Shown: positions 49,826 to 61,529, numbered from the stretch's first letter. The stretch: DNA of 64,000 bases from Nepenthes gracilis (GCA_033239525.1 BSYO01000019.1:11328592-11392591); one strand, 5' to 3'. Made by a program: numbers and translations. Notes: generated from the sequence alone by a model not told the origin.

Positions 49826-50722
49826 CTAGCGGAGGCAGACCAGGTGCCACGGTTGCTTCTCCTCTCTCCGACTGGAGGCGAACTGGCTCAGGAAGTTGTC
49901 TGTGAACTCGTCAAAGGAGCGGATGGAATTTGGTGGGAGGCTGCGAAACCAAAGCAGTGCGTCCCCCCTGAGAGTGACGGGGAAGCATTGGCACATCATG
50001 GCCTCGGTTGCTCCCTGAAGGGACAAGTTAGTGCGAAAGTAGTTTATGTGATCCATCGGGTCATTACTCCCATTGTATCCTTCCAGCACAGGCATCTTGA
50101 ACTTGCAAGGGAGCGATTGGGTCCGGAGATTTATGGCGAAGGGAGACCTTCGCAAGTCGGCTGAGGATCGCGAGGGCCTCTCCTTGTCCAAGAGATCCCA
50201 AAGTACTTTCACCTTCTCCTCCATTGGTGGGTCGGACTCGTTTCTCCGAGCATTGATGATGTCGCGGAACTCCGTGTGACTTTGTTGGTGCCTTGTCCTG
50301 CTTGAGCCGCGGTCGCTGGGCCTTCCTTCACTGCGAGAGTTACGGGGGTTACGCCGCTTTGGGCTCTCTTTCTTCTTGTCCCGGCTAGGGTGGCTTTCAG
50401 CCGTAAACAGGGCCCTATTACTGGAGGCTGCCTGGGTCCCGGCGTCATCAAGCCGATTTGATCTTCTCTTAGGGGCTCCTGCGAGATGCCTTTCCCACCT
50501 GAAGAAGGACGCCTAGGATGCTGGAGGAGCAGCCCCCATCCATAGTGTACCCGTCTGATTATAGAGGGCCTGGATCACCAGCCTCATATCGCCCATGTTC
50601 ACTACCAGGCGGTGAACGTCGGGCTCTGGTCGGACGTCTGTGCGGCTACCCATCGAGGGGTTGTCGCCGTGGGCAACGGCGTCTCTTGCAAGGGCACTAG
50701 CTTGTACTTTGGTGTTTACCAT
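49826..50722 (-). pseudogene. Tat element gag, broken
   Basis: The start at 50722 gives MVNTKVQASALARDAVAHGD, about 70 bp inside the 5' LTR. The conserved Retrotrans_gag part at 49826-50224 reads MDHINYFRTNLSLQGATEAM and WFRSLPPNSIRSFDEF, ending in CLR-stop where Gln is expected (CAG to TAG). The central part is frameshifted. Confidence 0.85.
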
Positions 50723-50774
50723 CTTGTTGTGAAGGAATGTGTGTGAGGAGGAGATGCTAGGCTTCTTGTCTCGT

Positions 50775-50792
50775 TTTCATAGATGGCGCCAA
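50775..50792 (-). other. Primer-binding site of the Tat element
   Basis: Immediately inside the 5' LTR the minus strand reads TTGGCGCCATCTATGAAA. This TTGGCRCC-type site is usual for Tat elements. The second element has TTGGCACCGTCTGTATGA in the same place. Confidence 0.75.
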
Positions 50793-51678
50793 TGTTACGT
50801 CTCAAGTCCCCGGTTGTTGTACGGATTAAGGAGCCTTCGAATTTTTCGTTGTCTGGAGGCGATCACGAGCGGGTCCGGTCTCTCTCTCTCTTAACTTGAG
50901 ACCTGCATAATACAACTAACAAACAGGAGGTTAGAGATCGGGCGAGATTTCTCCCATCGAAAACATTCCAACGCTCAAGTCAGTAACTTTCCGCAATTAA
51001 CAGAAAGGGGCGCATGCTTAGAGGTGCGTGAAAATGTGTTGCAAATGCGTTGGGAGTGCATGAATGCAGGTATGGGAGATTAGTGAGTGGGTATCGGGAG
51101 TCCTGGCTCCCGTAATGCACCTCAGCAGGTGGCTAATTCTCATCGCCTGAGAAGGCTAAGAGAGTCAGATTTAGAAGAGGGTTTTTGAGATTAACTTACT
51201 TGACGTAAAGTCGATTATCTAGGATCCAATCAATCCCTTTCCCAGTAGAAGGGGAGGGATTTTATAAGCCCCCTGGTCGGAGGCTTTGGGTGTGAGAATC
51301 CCCGTTGTAGGGGTTCGTTGGCTGTTGATTGTTATCGATGGTCGCCGGTGTGTCGGTTGTCATCTTGCGGTGCCAGGTCGACCGCCGGGCACTACCGATC
51401 ACGCTTGGTCTACTCCTCGTACTGTGATTGATCGGAGAATTGTGGGCAGCGGTGCCAGTTATGGCTGGCAGCGCTGACTCTCTCCCCATTGGCTCGTTTC
51501 TTTTGCGCCACTACTGTCACCCGACAGCCGCATTAATGGGCTGCAGATATTGTTCATTTGCTGCGAGTATGGGCCGCCACATAAGCCGCTATGGAACGTG
51601 GAGCTGAATTTTTTGTTTGGGCCGTTGCTCCACGGGCTGGGTTTCAAATCTCTTTGGGCCTTTTCATTGGACCCAATA
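50793..51678 (-). repeat. 5' LTR of the Tat element
   Basis: The plus strand reads TGTTACGTCTCAAG... to ...GACCCAATA. It aligns with 38972-39676 but keeps extra sequence near 50975-51070. Confidence 0.86.
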
Positions 51679-51924
51679 GTTAAAAAATCCTTTTCTTCTA
51701 TGGTCTTTTCTTTACGAAAAATACGTATATAGATGATGTGGTCGTTAATTCATTAATTTGGAACAAACTACAGTTGCATTTGTTTGACCATGAAACAGGA
51801 TATAGTATTCCTTGGATCTCAATCTCGTTCTCTTCTTTTGGGTGGAAAATAAGAGGGCTGCTCTTACCTGGATTCGGGGGGCATCCTTCACCTCTCTGGT
51901 GAAGGACCGTCCAACGCCAAATCA

Positions 51925-52074
51925 GGGCCGTCTGATCGTGATTGGACGGCCCACGGGTGTTTAACGTGTAATATAATGTTGGTCGTCCGATTTTAAATTT
52001 AATCGGATGGCTCATGTGCGTTTAACCCGTCTGATAACCTCAGCCGTCCAATTTTAAAATTAATTGGACGACTG
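51925..52074. repeat. Three successive imperfect palindromes
   Basis: 51925-51952 has perfect 8-bp arms GGGCCGTC/GACGGCCC. 51981-52012 pairs GTCGTCCGATT with AATCGGATGGC. 52041-52074 pairs CAGCCGTCCAATT with AATTGGACGACTG. They stand about 55-60 bp apart and share the core CCGTCC(A/G)ATT. Confidence 0.75.
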
Positions 52075-52758
52075 ATATTAATTATTGCCTGACAATATCT
52101 TATTCATCCATTTCATCTAATTTGACGACTAGAAAATGAGTGCACAGTAACCCTAATTTTAAACTTCTAATTCCCTCTCTCTCCCTCCCAAATCTGCTCT
52201 TCTGGTGCAGACTTCGGGCTTCTCTCTCCCTCTCCTCCCCTCTCCGGCTTTGATTTGTACCGTTCTCCACTACGTCGCTCCAAATCTCTGGCGTCTACTA
52301 CTCGTATCCATCCTCTCCGTCTCCGGCCGGTGCTCCAAATCTCAGACAGGAACTCATTTTCCTTTGATGCATTTCACTTCCTTTTTCTTCCTCACACACA
52401 CTCTCTCCTCTACCTATTCCACTTCTTCTCCTTATTTTTCGATCGACTGTTATTAATTTGGTGCTCAGAGGCACTCAACGAAGGTTGTTGGATTTAATCC
52501 AACGGCCCTTGTTTTCATTATATTAAAAAAAGCTTTTTTTTTTTTTTAAAAAAAAAGAGAGGCACATGTAGCAGTTGGATAGAAAAGTCATCCAACGGCT
52601 GCAGATTTTGTTTGGATGAAATAAACTCTAGGTTTATTTTGTCTTCTCTATTTTCTGTTCGGCGCCACTCTCTCTCTTTCCCTCTCTTCTTATTCTCTCC
52701 TTAATTTTGCTGAGTTACGCCGTTGTTATCATAGTTGTTCCCGTTGTCGTCGTCGTCG

Positions 52759-52935
52759 CCTGAAAGAGAGAGTTACTGTAGTCGTTGCCGTCACCGTAAC
52801 CATTCTCTCCTTCTCTCTTCCTTCCTTTGTTATTCAGATGTATTGGATCTCTACCGTCACCGTTACCTGAGAGAAAGAGTTGCCATAGCCGTTGCCATTG
52901 CGATAACTGTTCTCTCCTTCCCTCTTCCTGCCGTT
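52759..52935. repeat. 107-bp tandem duplication
   Basis: CCTGAAAGAGAGAGTTAC at 52759 recurs as CCTGAGAGAAAGAGTTGC at 52866, each followed by GTTGCC...TTCTCTCCTTC-CTCTTCC. ORFs on both strands across it are low-complexity and not recognised. Confidence 0.65.
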
Positions 52936-53123
52936 GTAAATCAACTACCTTTTTATATTTTCTTTTTTTTCGTTTCTTTTTTTTGTTCTTCAAATTTTTT
53001 TCAGTTTTTATTTGTAATACTTTTTTTTTTTGTAAAAATGTAATAATATTTGGTAAAATCACTCGATATTTGGTAAAAATGTATTTCCTCATCAATTCTT
53101 CGAATTTCGTTTCCCTCTGCAGA

Positions 53124-53482
53124 TTTGAATGAGCAACCGGCATTTTTAGAGAGGAAATGCCAGTTTGAAAAAGCATCTAGCATTTTCATAGAGAAAATAC
53201 TGTTTTCAACGAGTGCCCGGCATTTTCAGAAAGAAAATGCCAGTTTGAAGTAGCGTCCGACATTTCAGAGAGGAAATATCAGTTTGAAGGAGTGTTCGAC
53301 ATTTTCAGAGAGGAAATGACGTTTTCAACAAGTGCCTGACATGTTCAGAGATTAAATGCTGTTTTGAACGAGCATCCGGCAATTTTAGTGTGGAAATACT
53401 GGTTTCAACGAGCACCGGGCATTTCAAAGAGGAAATGCCAGTTTGAATGAGCGTCTAGTATTTTCAGAGTGAAAATGCCGGT
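53124..53482. repeat. 40-bp minisatellite of hairpin units, about 9 copies
   Basis: Units begin near 53124, 53164, 53203, 53246, 53284, 53323, 53363, 53402 and 53441. Each resembles TTTGAACGAGCGTCCGGCAT then TTTCAGAGAGGAAATGCCAG. Inside each, GGCATTT(TC) pairs with GAAATGCC across an AGAGAG-like loop. Copies are diverged but in step. Confidence 0.85.
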
Positions 53483-54479
53483 ATGGATTTATAACCGATT
53501 TGGGAGGATTTGTGGGAGCTGATTTGACTTAGTCAAACCGACTATTTGTAAGACGAGGTACCGGAATGGATATGCGGGAGCTAGTGGTCAAACCAGTTAT
53601 TAATAATTGATATATTAATAAATTTGTTATAAATCGTTGGACTATCGTCGCAATTTAGTATATTTTTTTGTTCTTCAAATTTTTTTCACTTTTTAATTTT
53701 AAGATTTTTTTAAAAAGAACATTTATAAAAATCAGAGAGCTGAGTAAATAAAATTTATTATTATTTATATTTATTAATATATATATATAAATATTTTACC
53801 TAGATTAAATATTATAGTATTATATATATAATTTATGTCACCATTAATATTAATATTACAATGTTAATCATATAATTTTAACTAAAATTTAATTTCTTGA
53901 TTTATTGGTATTACATAGAATGAAAAAATATAGTAAAAATGTAAGTTAAAAAAATTACGTCTTTGATTTATTTAATAAAAAAAATATTTTAAGAAAATAT
54001 TTTAATTACTAAATTTTAATTTCCTTAAAAATTATTTAAAATTTTACCATATAATTTATAATGTATAATATCAACGATGTAACCTCCAATCGTTGGATTA
54101 AAAATTATAAATTTTTCAGTTTTTATTTATAAGAGTTATTTTTTTTAATAAAAATGTATTTACATTTATTAAAAAAATTTAACAAGTTAATATCATTAAT
54201 AATTGTTATTTTATTTTTAAAGGATTAATATTAGCCCAATATTAGTAAAGTAAAATCTTACTTTAATTTTAAAGTAAAAAAATAATATTATATATTATTG
54301 TCCCAATATTCAAATAAAATAAATATAAATATATTAAATAAATAAAGAATAAAAATGAGACATCCAATCCTTATTTATACTGATCTGATAATATTTATAT
54401 TTAATTCATAAATAAAACATTTAGGCCGTCACCCGCATGTACCGTCGCCTGCAGTATTTAATTCATAAATACTGCTCTC
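53483..54479. other. AT-rich spacer
   Basis: This is very AT-rich sequence with no coding potential or element termini seen, ending with CCGTCACCCGCATGTACCGTC at about 54426, text that recurs near 55379. Confidence 0.5.
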
Positions 54480-54785
54480 AAATTCGAAGAGAAGACCAGA
54501 AATGTAGGTGGACCGGATCTGTTGAACGGCGAAGTGCTCAAATCTGGATAGTAGACTAGAAGTGCGGGTTGACCAGATCCGTTGATCGGCGAACTGCTCG
54601 AATTCGGAGAGCAATGTAGACCCGAAAATCTTTATTGACCGGATCTGTTGACCGGCGAACTGCTCGAATTTGAAGAGTAATTTGGAGCCGAAAATCTTTG
54701 TTGACCGGATTTGTTAACTGGCAAAGTGCTCGAATCCAGTGAGTGGTGCGGAGCTTAAAATCTTTGTTGACCGGTGCCGACTGTG
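54480..54785. repeat. 60-66-bp tandem repeat, about 5 copies
   Basis: GACCGGATCTGTTGACCGG-like cores lie at 54511, 54571, 54637, 54703 and 54769, with AACTGCTCGAATTTGGAGAG between. The last copy is partial. Confidence 0.8.
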
Positions 54786-55547
54786 AGCCGTCCGAGTCTC
54801 AGGCAAGATCCAGGAGCGCATAGAGGAAAGATCTCATGTTCGAGATTAGATCTCCTCGCTATAGGGACACATTTCAAGAGGTCGGGTGGTGACTTGCCTT
54901 AAGATAGCTGATCATTTGATCTGTGGCAATAGGATGCACCTTGTGTTCCTTGGAAAGGTTCTTCTCATCGTACATTGCTGTTGCCGAGTCAGCCAATGGG
55001 ATTGGAAGTGAGGAGCCCCCAGAAAGCTCAATTGCTAGAGCTGGGAATCCTTTGGCTCTCAGGTCGAGCAAATGGATCATTACCGTGACCACGGCCAAGC
55101 TTGGGATCCCGATCTTAGTGACTCACTCTTCGAGGATGCCTCTTTGCTTTCTAGTGGAGTGTCAGGGCTGTTGGGGATGACTTGCGCTGGATTCTGATTG
55201 TTCCCGTGAAGGGAAGTCATGGCCCTAAGGAGATGCGGTTGTCGTCTAAGCCTCCTAGCTCTGACGAGTGCGTCTGGTTGGTCGCGCTTGCCCTTGCCAA
55301 GAGGAGGTCATGGCGCTGAAAGATGAGGTTGCCGGCTAAGCTTTGAAACTATCGTTACCAAGCTTTTGCTAGCCTAGACCGTCACCTGCATGTATCGTCA
55401 ATGCTTGGTCCTATTTGAGGACATCGTAGCTTTCATGCATCTGGTTCTAGTTCACCGACCGTCGTTGACTGATTGTGCTCTCTCCTTTGGGAGGAGTTCA
55501 CCGCACACATGCTAAAAAGCCCCATAAGGTTTTAAGTTCGACAACAC

Positions 55548-55770
55548 ATGGGCCGCTCGGTGACGGGACCGAGGTTTGATTTGACCGCTTACGGGTGGTT
55601 GAATGACCAAGGTTTAATTCAATCGCTCATGGGCTGCTTGGATGACCAGGGTTTAATTTGACCGCTCTTGGGTCGCTTGGATGATCAGGGTTTAATTTGA
55701 CCGCTATGGGTCGCCTGAATTATCAGGGTTTAATTCAACCATTCATGGGCCGCCTAGATGACCATGATTC
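55548..55770. repeat. About 45-bp tandem repeat, 5 copies
   Basis: Units like GGGTCGCTTGGATGATCAGG and GTTTAATTTGACCGCT recur from the CACATGGGCCGCTCGG near 55546. It resembles the GGCCGCT repeats at 44690-45200 in the first Tat element. Confidence 0.7.
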
Positions 55771-57372
55771 AATTGCAAGTGGGAGAAAATTTGCCTACTT
55801 ATGGGCAATCTAGGTTGTATGATTTTATGTAGTGTTATGTAATCATTCGTATGGACAGATAATATTAATATCCTATTAACAGAAATATGATTCAAGTAAG
55901 CGGTATGGCATATGCAAGACTACCTGAATTTGGTGTGGAATCAATTGACGGAGTGGTGCTTTGTAATCGCTCACTGATCGAGGTACTGGTGCACCACTTG
56001 GAGGGTCGCGAGGCTCTTTAAAGCTTATGGCCCCTATGCTCTGTGGGATTTGGTCCTTTGCCATGAATTGATTGGGTAGCGCACTGCTGCCGCTCTAGGT
56101 AGCCTGTTGGCTAATAGTTTGGGTCCCGTTGTAGACTGATACTGCCTCAAGTGACCCGGACTAGTGCAACACTTGGCTAGATAATATTTTCTGTGATGCA
56201 ATGGGTGATGAGCTGAGCACGTTGAGCCCTCATTACAAATATTGCCATAACTTTTGTAGGGTCTGCTGCCATGCAATGAGTTGATGATAGGCATTACAGT
56301 GGGATCGGCCTACTGACTGGTGCACCTTACTTGGGAGAATCATCGAGGCCGAGGATGGCCCATGAACAAGGGAACAGCTGCTCGAGTTGGTGTCTTACAT
56401 TTGTAGCCTCTAATCTCTGAAAGGCCAGGTTCGCCTCATCGAGCCTATAGGGTTCGAGGTTAGCACCTCATGGAGACATTTAGAGCAGCGTGGATCATGG
56501 TGCTTTGGGCCTTCACCTGCGCTTCATGGCTTGGCTTGCCTTCTGTCGCCGCTAGGCTATGTCGCTTGTGACCACTTCGGCTTCGAGGTTGTTAGGCTAC
56601 TAGATCTTCTGCTGATATTCGTCTACTTTGTTGGTTTAGGAGTCGGAGGGTGGAGCCCCCAATGCAACGTCTTCGGTTAGACACATGAGGTCCAAAAGCT
56701 AGAGGGGAAGCCCCCAGCATGGCATCTTTGGACTGGCCCTGTTGTGTTCGCAAGCTATGCTCTTCGCTTTAGCGAGGCAGCTCACCAGTATAGGACTGGC
56801 CAGTGACTTGTCCGTTGGTTCTACCTGGGACCTCTCTGAGTTCGTGGAGGTTGTCGGCAGTCTCGGAAGTGACAAGGCATTGCCACTTTGGGCTTTGGCC
56901 TAGCTCCCTGGGACCGAATCGATCATTTCTCCGGGATGGGGCCTCATCACTCGGATCCTCCCGAATACCGAGGTGTCGGGCTGATGAGATAGGTACTGGG
57001 GGCCATCTAAGTCTTGAGGTCGTTGGACCGATTGATCATCTGATGATGCTGACTTTCTCAAATCGCTTGAAAGTTGATCGGCGAAGCCCCCAATGCACCC
57101 GACTGGATAATAGGTGCAAAGCACCCGGCTGGACAGCGAGTGCTTGTGCGCTTGAGATCGATCGTTCGTCTGCATGGCTACTCAGCCGGGGGTCATTGCC
57201 ATGTGTGACTTTGCCTCCGGCTGATTCAATAGCTCTTACTTGAGATGTTGATCTTCTTCATCCATCCTAGAGTTAGAGGATGGAGTTCTTAGTATTGCGT
57301 TTTCAAATGAGCGCGAATGGTCAAGAAGAGGGTGTTTTGTTGAGCAGCTGGCGCCCATACATTTGTCGTCAG

Positions 57373-57480
57373 TCATCTATTGGCATGGCTACCCGATGAG
57401 GGGTCGTCACCATGGGATGTGACATCTTTAGCTGACGTGCTGCCTGGAATACGAGTATTGACCGTGTTTATTTTGCTGTT
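57373..57480 (-). pseudogene. gag N-terminus relic of the second Tat element
   Basis: On the minus strand VNTRIPGSTSAKDVTSHGDD parallels VNTKVQASALARDAVAHGDN of the first element, at about the same distance inside the LTR. The ORF extends into the LTR, but only this part is similar. The rest of gag is not recognisable. Confidence 0.6.
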
Positions 57481-57505
57481 TGAGGTGGAAAGACTTTTTA
57501 GTTGT

Positions 57506-57523
57506 TCATACAGACGGTGCCAA
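57506..57523 (-). other. Primer-binding site of the second Tat element
   Basis: The minus strand reads TTGGCACCGTCTGTATGA directly inside the LTR edge at 57524, matching the position and type of the site in the first element. Confidence 0.7.
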
Positions 57524-59110
57524 TGATGCGTCCCTGGTTCTCGGGTTAAGGTACAGATTAGGGAGCCTTCCATTCTTTTGCTGCGGATTGAATTAGAGCG
57601 GGTTCGGTCTCCATCGTTATTAACCTGAAACGTGCACGCCACAAACTATAAATAGGAGGTAAGAGAACGGCGAAAATTGCTCCCATAGTATATTCTACGA
57701 CGCTCAAGTCAGAATTCTTTCTCAGAGAATAGAAAGATGTTAGAACGATGTGATGAATGCATATGTGTATATAGCGGTGGAGTGTTTAGATGTGCCCTAC
57801 AAAGGGACAGCTTAGAGGTGCACCCGATGGAGAGGCAACTTAGAGGTGCGCCCAGCAGAGTTCGGCTTTTAGGTGTTCTTGTAGAGGGCGGCTTAGAGGT
57901 GCGTTCGTAGATGGCGACTTTGAGATGTGCCGGCAAATGACAACTTAGAGTTGCGCCTGTGAAGGGGTGGCTCAGGTGCGTGCGCTAGCAGGTGCGCTAG
58001 GTGCGCCTCAGAGGCGCGCTTCAGAGGGGCTTGGAGTGTGGACAGCGGTGCATTTAGGTGCACCGCAGAGGCGGCTTTTAGGTCATCCAGAGAGGGCGGC
58101 TTAGATGTGCAACCAGAGGACAGCTTTGAGGTGCGCCCAGAGGGTGGCTTAGAGGTGGCTGGAAGGTAGCTTAGAGGAGTGGCAATCTGGCCTTAGAGAT
58201 GCGCCCAACAAAGGGGCAACTTAGAGGTGTCCAGAATGCGGCTTAGATAAGAATGACTAAGTCAGACTTTGGTGAGTCAAGATTCTAATTACCCGAATCG
58301 AGGGTCGACTCTTCAACAACGAGCTCCGACTGGGATGAAAGGACGTGGCTCGGAGGGCTTGGTTCAGCCGGGAGCCCGAGAGATGCAGGACTCAGATTTT
58401 AAGGCTCTGGACCTCATGAGACTCTGACCTGAGGCTCTTGTCTCCGGGATGAAGGTCTTCGAGCTGAGGGCCTGGATGGAGTTTAAGTCGATGGCTGGAG
58501 GGTCGAGGGACTCCGGAAGGAAGGAGGGCTGAGGGACTACGAAAAGAAAGAGGGCCGAGGCCTAGGCGGTGGAAGACCGGCCTTGAGGACGGGAGAGAAG
58601 GGCTTAGAGCCTCCCCGCGGTAGAAGGTCATGGCCTCCGGAGACGAGAAGGGTTGAGAGCCTCCTGGCGGTCGGAAGGCCGATGGCCTTAGACGGGAGAA
58701 AGCCGAGAGCCTCCTAGCAACGGGGCCCAGCCGTAGCCTCCCGGATTTTGAGAGCCTTCGGCGGCGGAAGGCCGATAACCTCTCCGACGAGGAGGGGTGA
58801 GAGCCTTTGAGCGATGGCCTTTTGGAGGACTCAAAGCCTCATGAGGAAAGCAGCTGCCGGGGACGGGCAGAAGGCTAGTGGCCTCCTGGCCTCCATCCCG
58901 TTCTCATTGGAGATTTGTTAGTAACGGCTACGCCCTTTTTTGAGCCATCTGGAGCCTCATGGAGTCTTTTGAACTTTTCCTTCAAAGCTTGAGGGTGCTT
59001 ACTTTTATAGTGGGATTTACAAATGCACTGTTCATCCCAAAGCAATGTGGGACTTTTACTTTGAAAGAATCATGTTGGATTGTGGGCTTACTACGGCCTA
59101 GCCAATTGAG
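57524..59110 (-). repeat. LTR of the second Tat element
   Basis: The first about 200 bp align with the LTR at 50793-51010, including CGCTCAAGTCAG. The middle has been expanded by GC-rich tandem repeats. The right edge is not certain; sequence becomes AT-rich after about 59110. Confidence 0.6.
57775..58250. repeat. Degenerate 25-36-bp repeats in the LTR
   Basis: The core GGCTTAGAGGTGCGCCCAG recurs a dozen or so times with variable spacing. Further purine-rich repeats (GAGAGCCTCC...GGAAGGCCGATGGCC) follow to about 58880. Confidence 0.65.
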
Positions 59111-60553
59111 CCAATGGTTACTTGATCCATCAGAATTAATTCTATGGTATGTACAAATCTTAGCTTCATATAATTAGTTGCATTCTTACAAGGAAATGAT
59201 TTTTACATAGAAATTTATAAGTTTTAAAATTGAATATATTTGATTCCATTAAAATTATTTTTGATAAATATATTTATTATCATCAAAATAATTAAAACAA
59301 TAAGCTCACTGGGAAGTGGGATTGAACTTGAAACCTTTATGCCTTAGAGCTTTAGGCTTGACCAACTTATGTTTATATTAGGTCAAATTTTCAAATAGAA
59401 GTTTCATTCTAAGGAAAAAAAAGTACTGTGTAAATTCTAACTTATCTATAGGTTTAACATGCATTTTCTTCCTTTGGAATGCGACATTCTATCAGATGCT
59501 TTAATTGGTGTGGATTCACATTTGGATTTTTGTTGATGACTGGGTTTTTTGTATACTTCGATATTTTTGAGGTATATTAGTAGTTTCTGAAACAATCTGC
59601 AACAGAGAATTTTTTCCCATCTTATAAGCAGCTGATTGTATATTTGTTTGGTAAAACTGAGTTGCAACACGAGAAAAAAATTTTCCATCTTAACTAGGTA
59701 ACTTGTTACAAGCAAAACAGTCCTAGTTGTTAAATGAAAGCAAGATTCTAAATTTTCTTAGAAATAGAAAATCTAATCATTTTAGGTCCAAGGCTTAAAT
59801 TTCCATAAAAAATCTCTCTTTTAATGTTGGACTGTGATATCCATCAGTCTTTCAAATATGTATAAGCTCTTCTGCATTTACCATTAGGATATGGGATTCC
59901 CTGCACACTAGTTAATTTTATTTTGACACAGCTTTAGGGTTACATTTCAATGTTGAGAGCCTGGTAAGCTTATGAAAATGATAACTAGTTGTGGAACTTG
60001 CCTTTTAGAAGCCAAAGAAAAGGCTTATATAGCTCGCTGCAATGACCTTGCAGCTTGTCATAACAAATGCATTCATATAATTCTAGAAGTTCCGGTATGC
60101 TGTTGAATCTGTGAATTCTCTTCACCATTCTTTTTGATCATACGGTCAGTTAGCAATTTAGTGCTGCGGTGTCCTTTGTTCCTTTAAAACCCTTTTCATG
60201 ATATTCCTTCATGGATGACTGCTTTAAACTATATCATTAGCAAAGATGTGGTGCAATTGGTGTGATTGGAAAACTTCTTTTTCTCGATTTTAATTCGTAT
60301 ATAAATTTAAGAACCATGATCCTAGTTGAACATAAGTGACCCTACTTACACTAGTATCATAAAGTTAATTATCTTATGTATGATATGATCAAGTTTTTCG
60401 ATTCCTCATGGTCTATTTTCTAATAATAATTTTTGAAATCCCATATTAATTATGATCTGAATCAGGTCCATTTTGGATGATTGTTTCCATTTAACCTCTC
60501 AGTCCCCCCATATTTTTCAGTGATAACTTTTCCCTATTTTGTTGTACTATCAG
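59111..60553. other. Spacer before the R3H relic
   Basis: This is AT-rich sequence. The first exon expected for an R3H gene of this type, with a VDPFL-like start, was not found, so it was probably lost when repeats were inserted. Nothing else is recognised. Confidence 0.5.
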
Positions 60554-61233
60554 TTCTGCGGATGGAGCTCGAGATTCAGAGGTTCTTGCAAAATCCTGAT
60601 CAGCTGCATTTTGAGTTCCCACATTTTCCTACTTCTTACCTAGGGCTGGCAGCACACAGGGTTGCTCAGCATTATGGCTTGCAAACGGCAGTTATAGACA
60701 ATGCCATAGATGGTCCTGGAGCTAAAATTATGGCGATGAGAACTTCAGAAAGCAGATATCCTTCTGTTTGTTTGTCCGAAATACCAGCAAAACAGTCGGA
60801 AAATTGTCAACATGAGCTGATAAAAATTGCCATAAGGCCTAGGCCAAGTGAAACTTCTAATGAAGCAACTGAGATGGGGATCAAATGCAGTTCGGCGTGA
60901 AATGTGGAAGAAAGAAAGGAGCAATATGACAGAGCTTGAGCCCGCATCTTCAGCAGCCCAAGTAGTCCTAGCTCAGATGACGTGTTGTCTCAGGTCTCAG
61001 CCGATGGTAAAATTTCATGTACCGGTAAAGATGACAGTGGAGGATGCAGGATCTATGCGTGGGATTCTAAGAAAAACCTGGGAATCAGAGATATTGGTAG
61101 TGCTTCTTGAGTTGCTATTTTCAAAGACGGAGAAGGATCTTTCCGACCCAGATTATGACAGTAGTTTGAGAGGTGCGGGTCTGAACTCTTAGCTGCTTGT
61201 CAAATGTATAGTAGTTTGCCTCACTATTTATGT

Positions 61234-61529
61234 CATGATGAAAATATTGGCTGTTATTGTAATATCGTCCAATATTTATCAATATCGGGTCCCAATAATG
61301 ATATTTTTTGATATCGCGATAGCATCGTGATATGTCACCTATTTGCGATATATTGATCGATATTCAAAATATCGGCCAATGTACCCTATGTTTGGCCAAT
61401 ATGTTAGCTTAAACAACTCTATCAAATTATAATTTTTAAAATTTTTTCATTTTAATATATTCAATATGGATACATATTGTCTAATATATCCTATATCGAT
61501 ACAGTTGCAAATTCATATTTTCATCAATG
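61234..61529. mobile_element. MITE copy D in the R3H relic
   Basis: It begins CATGATGAAAATATTGG and ends ATATTTTCATCAATG, inverted-repeat ends of the same family with a 1-nt loss at the left. The interior has TATCGCGATA and ATATTGATCGATATT words. No clear flanking duplication was seen. Confidence 0.65.

Larger units (their letters stand above)
38972..51678 (-). mobile_element. Ty3/gypsy LTR retrotransposon, Tat type, 12.7 kb
   Basis: LTRs at 38972-39676 and 50793-51678 enclose gag, protease, RT, RNase H and integrase on the minus strand in gypsy order. The active site YVDDMLVKS, a DNG-type protease, a second RNase H domain with LNVDGSS, and the length all point to the Tat lineage. ATTAA before the left LTR and GTTAA after the right LTR look like a 5-bp target duplication with one change. 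Two antisense ORFs occupy 41.1-44.3 kb. Internal stops show that it is dead, and the LTRs differ in length. Confidence 0.9.
51679..53123. other. Spacer with leader-like pyrimidine-rich DNA
   Basis: No gene can be supported. It contains three palindromes (51925-52074), an AACCCTAATTTT telo-box-like site near 52149-52160 followed by CT-rich DNA, a T/A run near 52537-52556, and a 107-bp duplication. The arrangement resembles promoter and leader sequence, but no plausible reading frame follows. Confidence 0.4.
54424..59110 (-). mobile_element. Second Tat-related element, pol-less, partial
   Basis: An LTR-like block begins at 57524 (TGATGCGTCCCTGG, then TTAAGGTACAGATTAGGGAGCCTTC), clearly related to the LTR at 50793. 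Just inside is the primer-binding site on the minus strand (57506-57523), then a gag N-terminus relic. No RT, RNase H or integrase was found in 54.4-57.4 kb, and no left LTR was recognised. It is either a non-autonomous derivative or a deleted copy. Both outer limits are approximate. Confidence 0.6.

Noticed and set aside
45296..50279. Plus-strand ORFs of 60-170 codons across the Tat pol region
   Set aside because: They are antisense shadows of gag and pol with no recognisable protein features, unlike those at 41.1-44.3 kb.
52715..53176. 153-codon minus-strand ORF with Lys-rich and Thr-rich runs
   Set aside because: Low complexity over a duplicated and T-rich region. No conserved motif.
53124..53482. 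CRISPR-like regular repeats
   Set aside because: Units abut with no unique spacers and the genome is a plant's; it is a minisatellite.
54923..55180. 85-codon plus-strand ORF in the second Tat element as an antisense gene
   Set aside because: It shares no visible motif with the antisense ORFs of the first element.
59320..59365. tRNA-like GGGATTGAACTTGAAACC text
   Set aside because: No cloverleaf or A and B boxes could be fitted; it looks like repeat-derived text.
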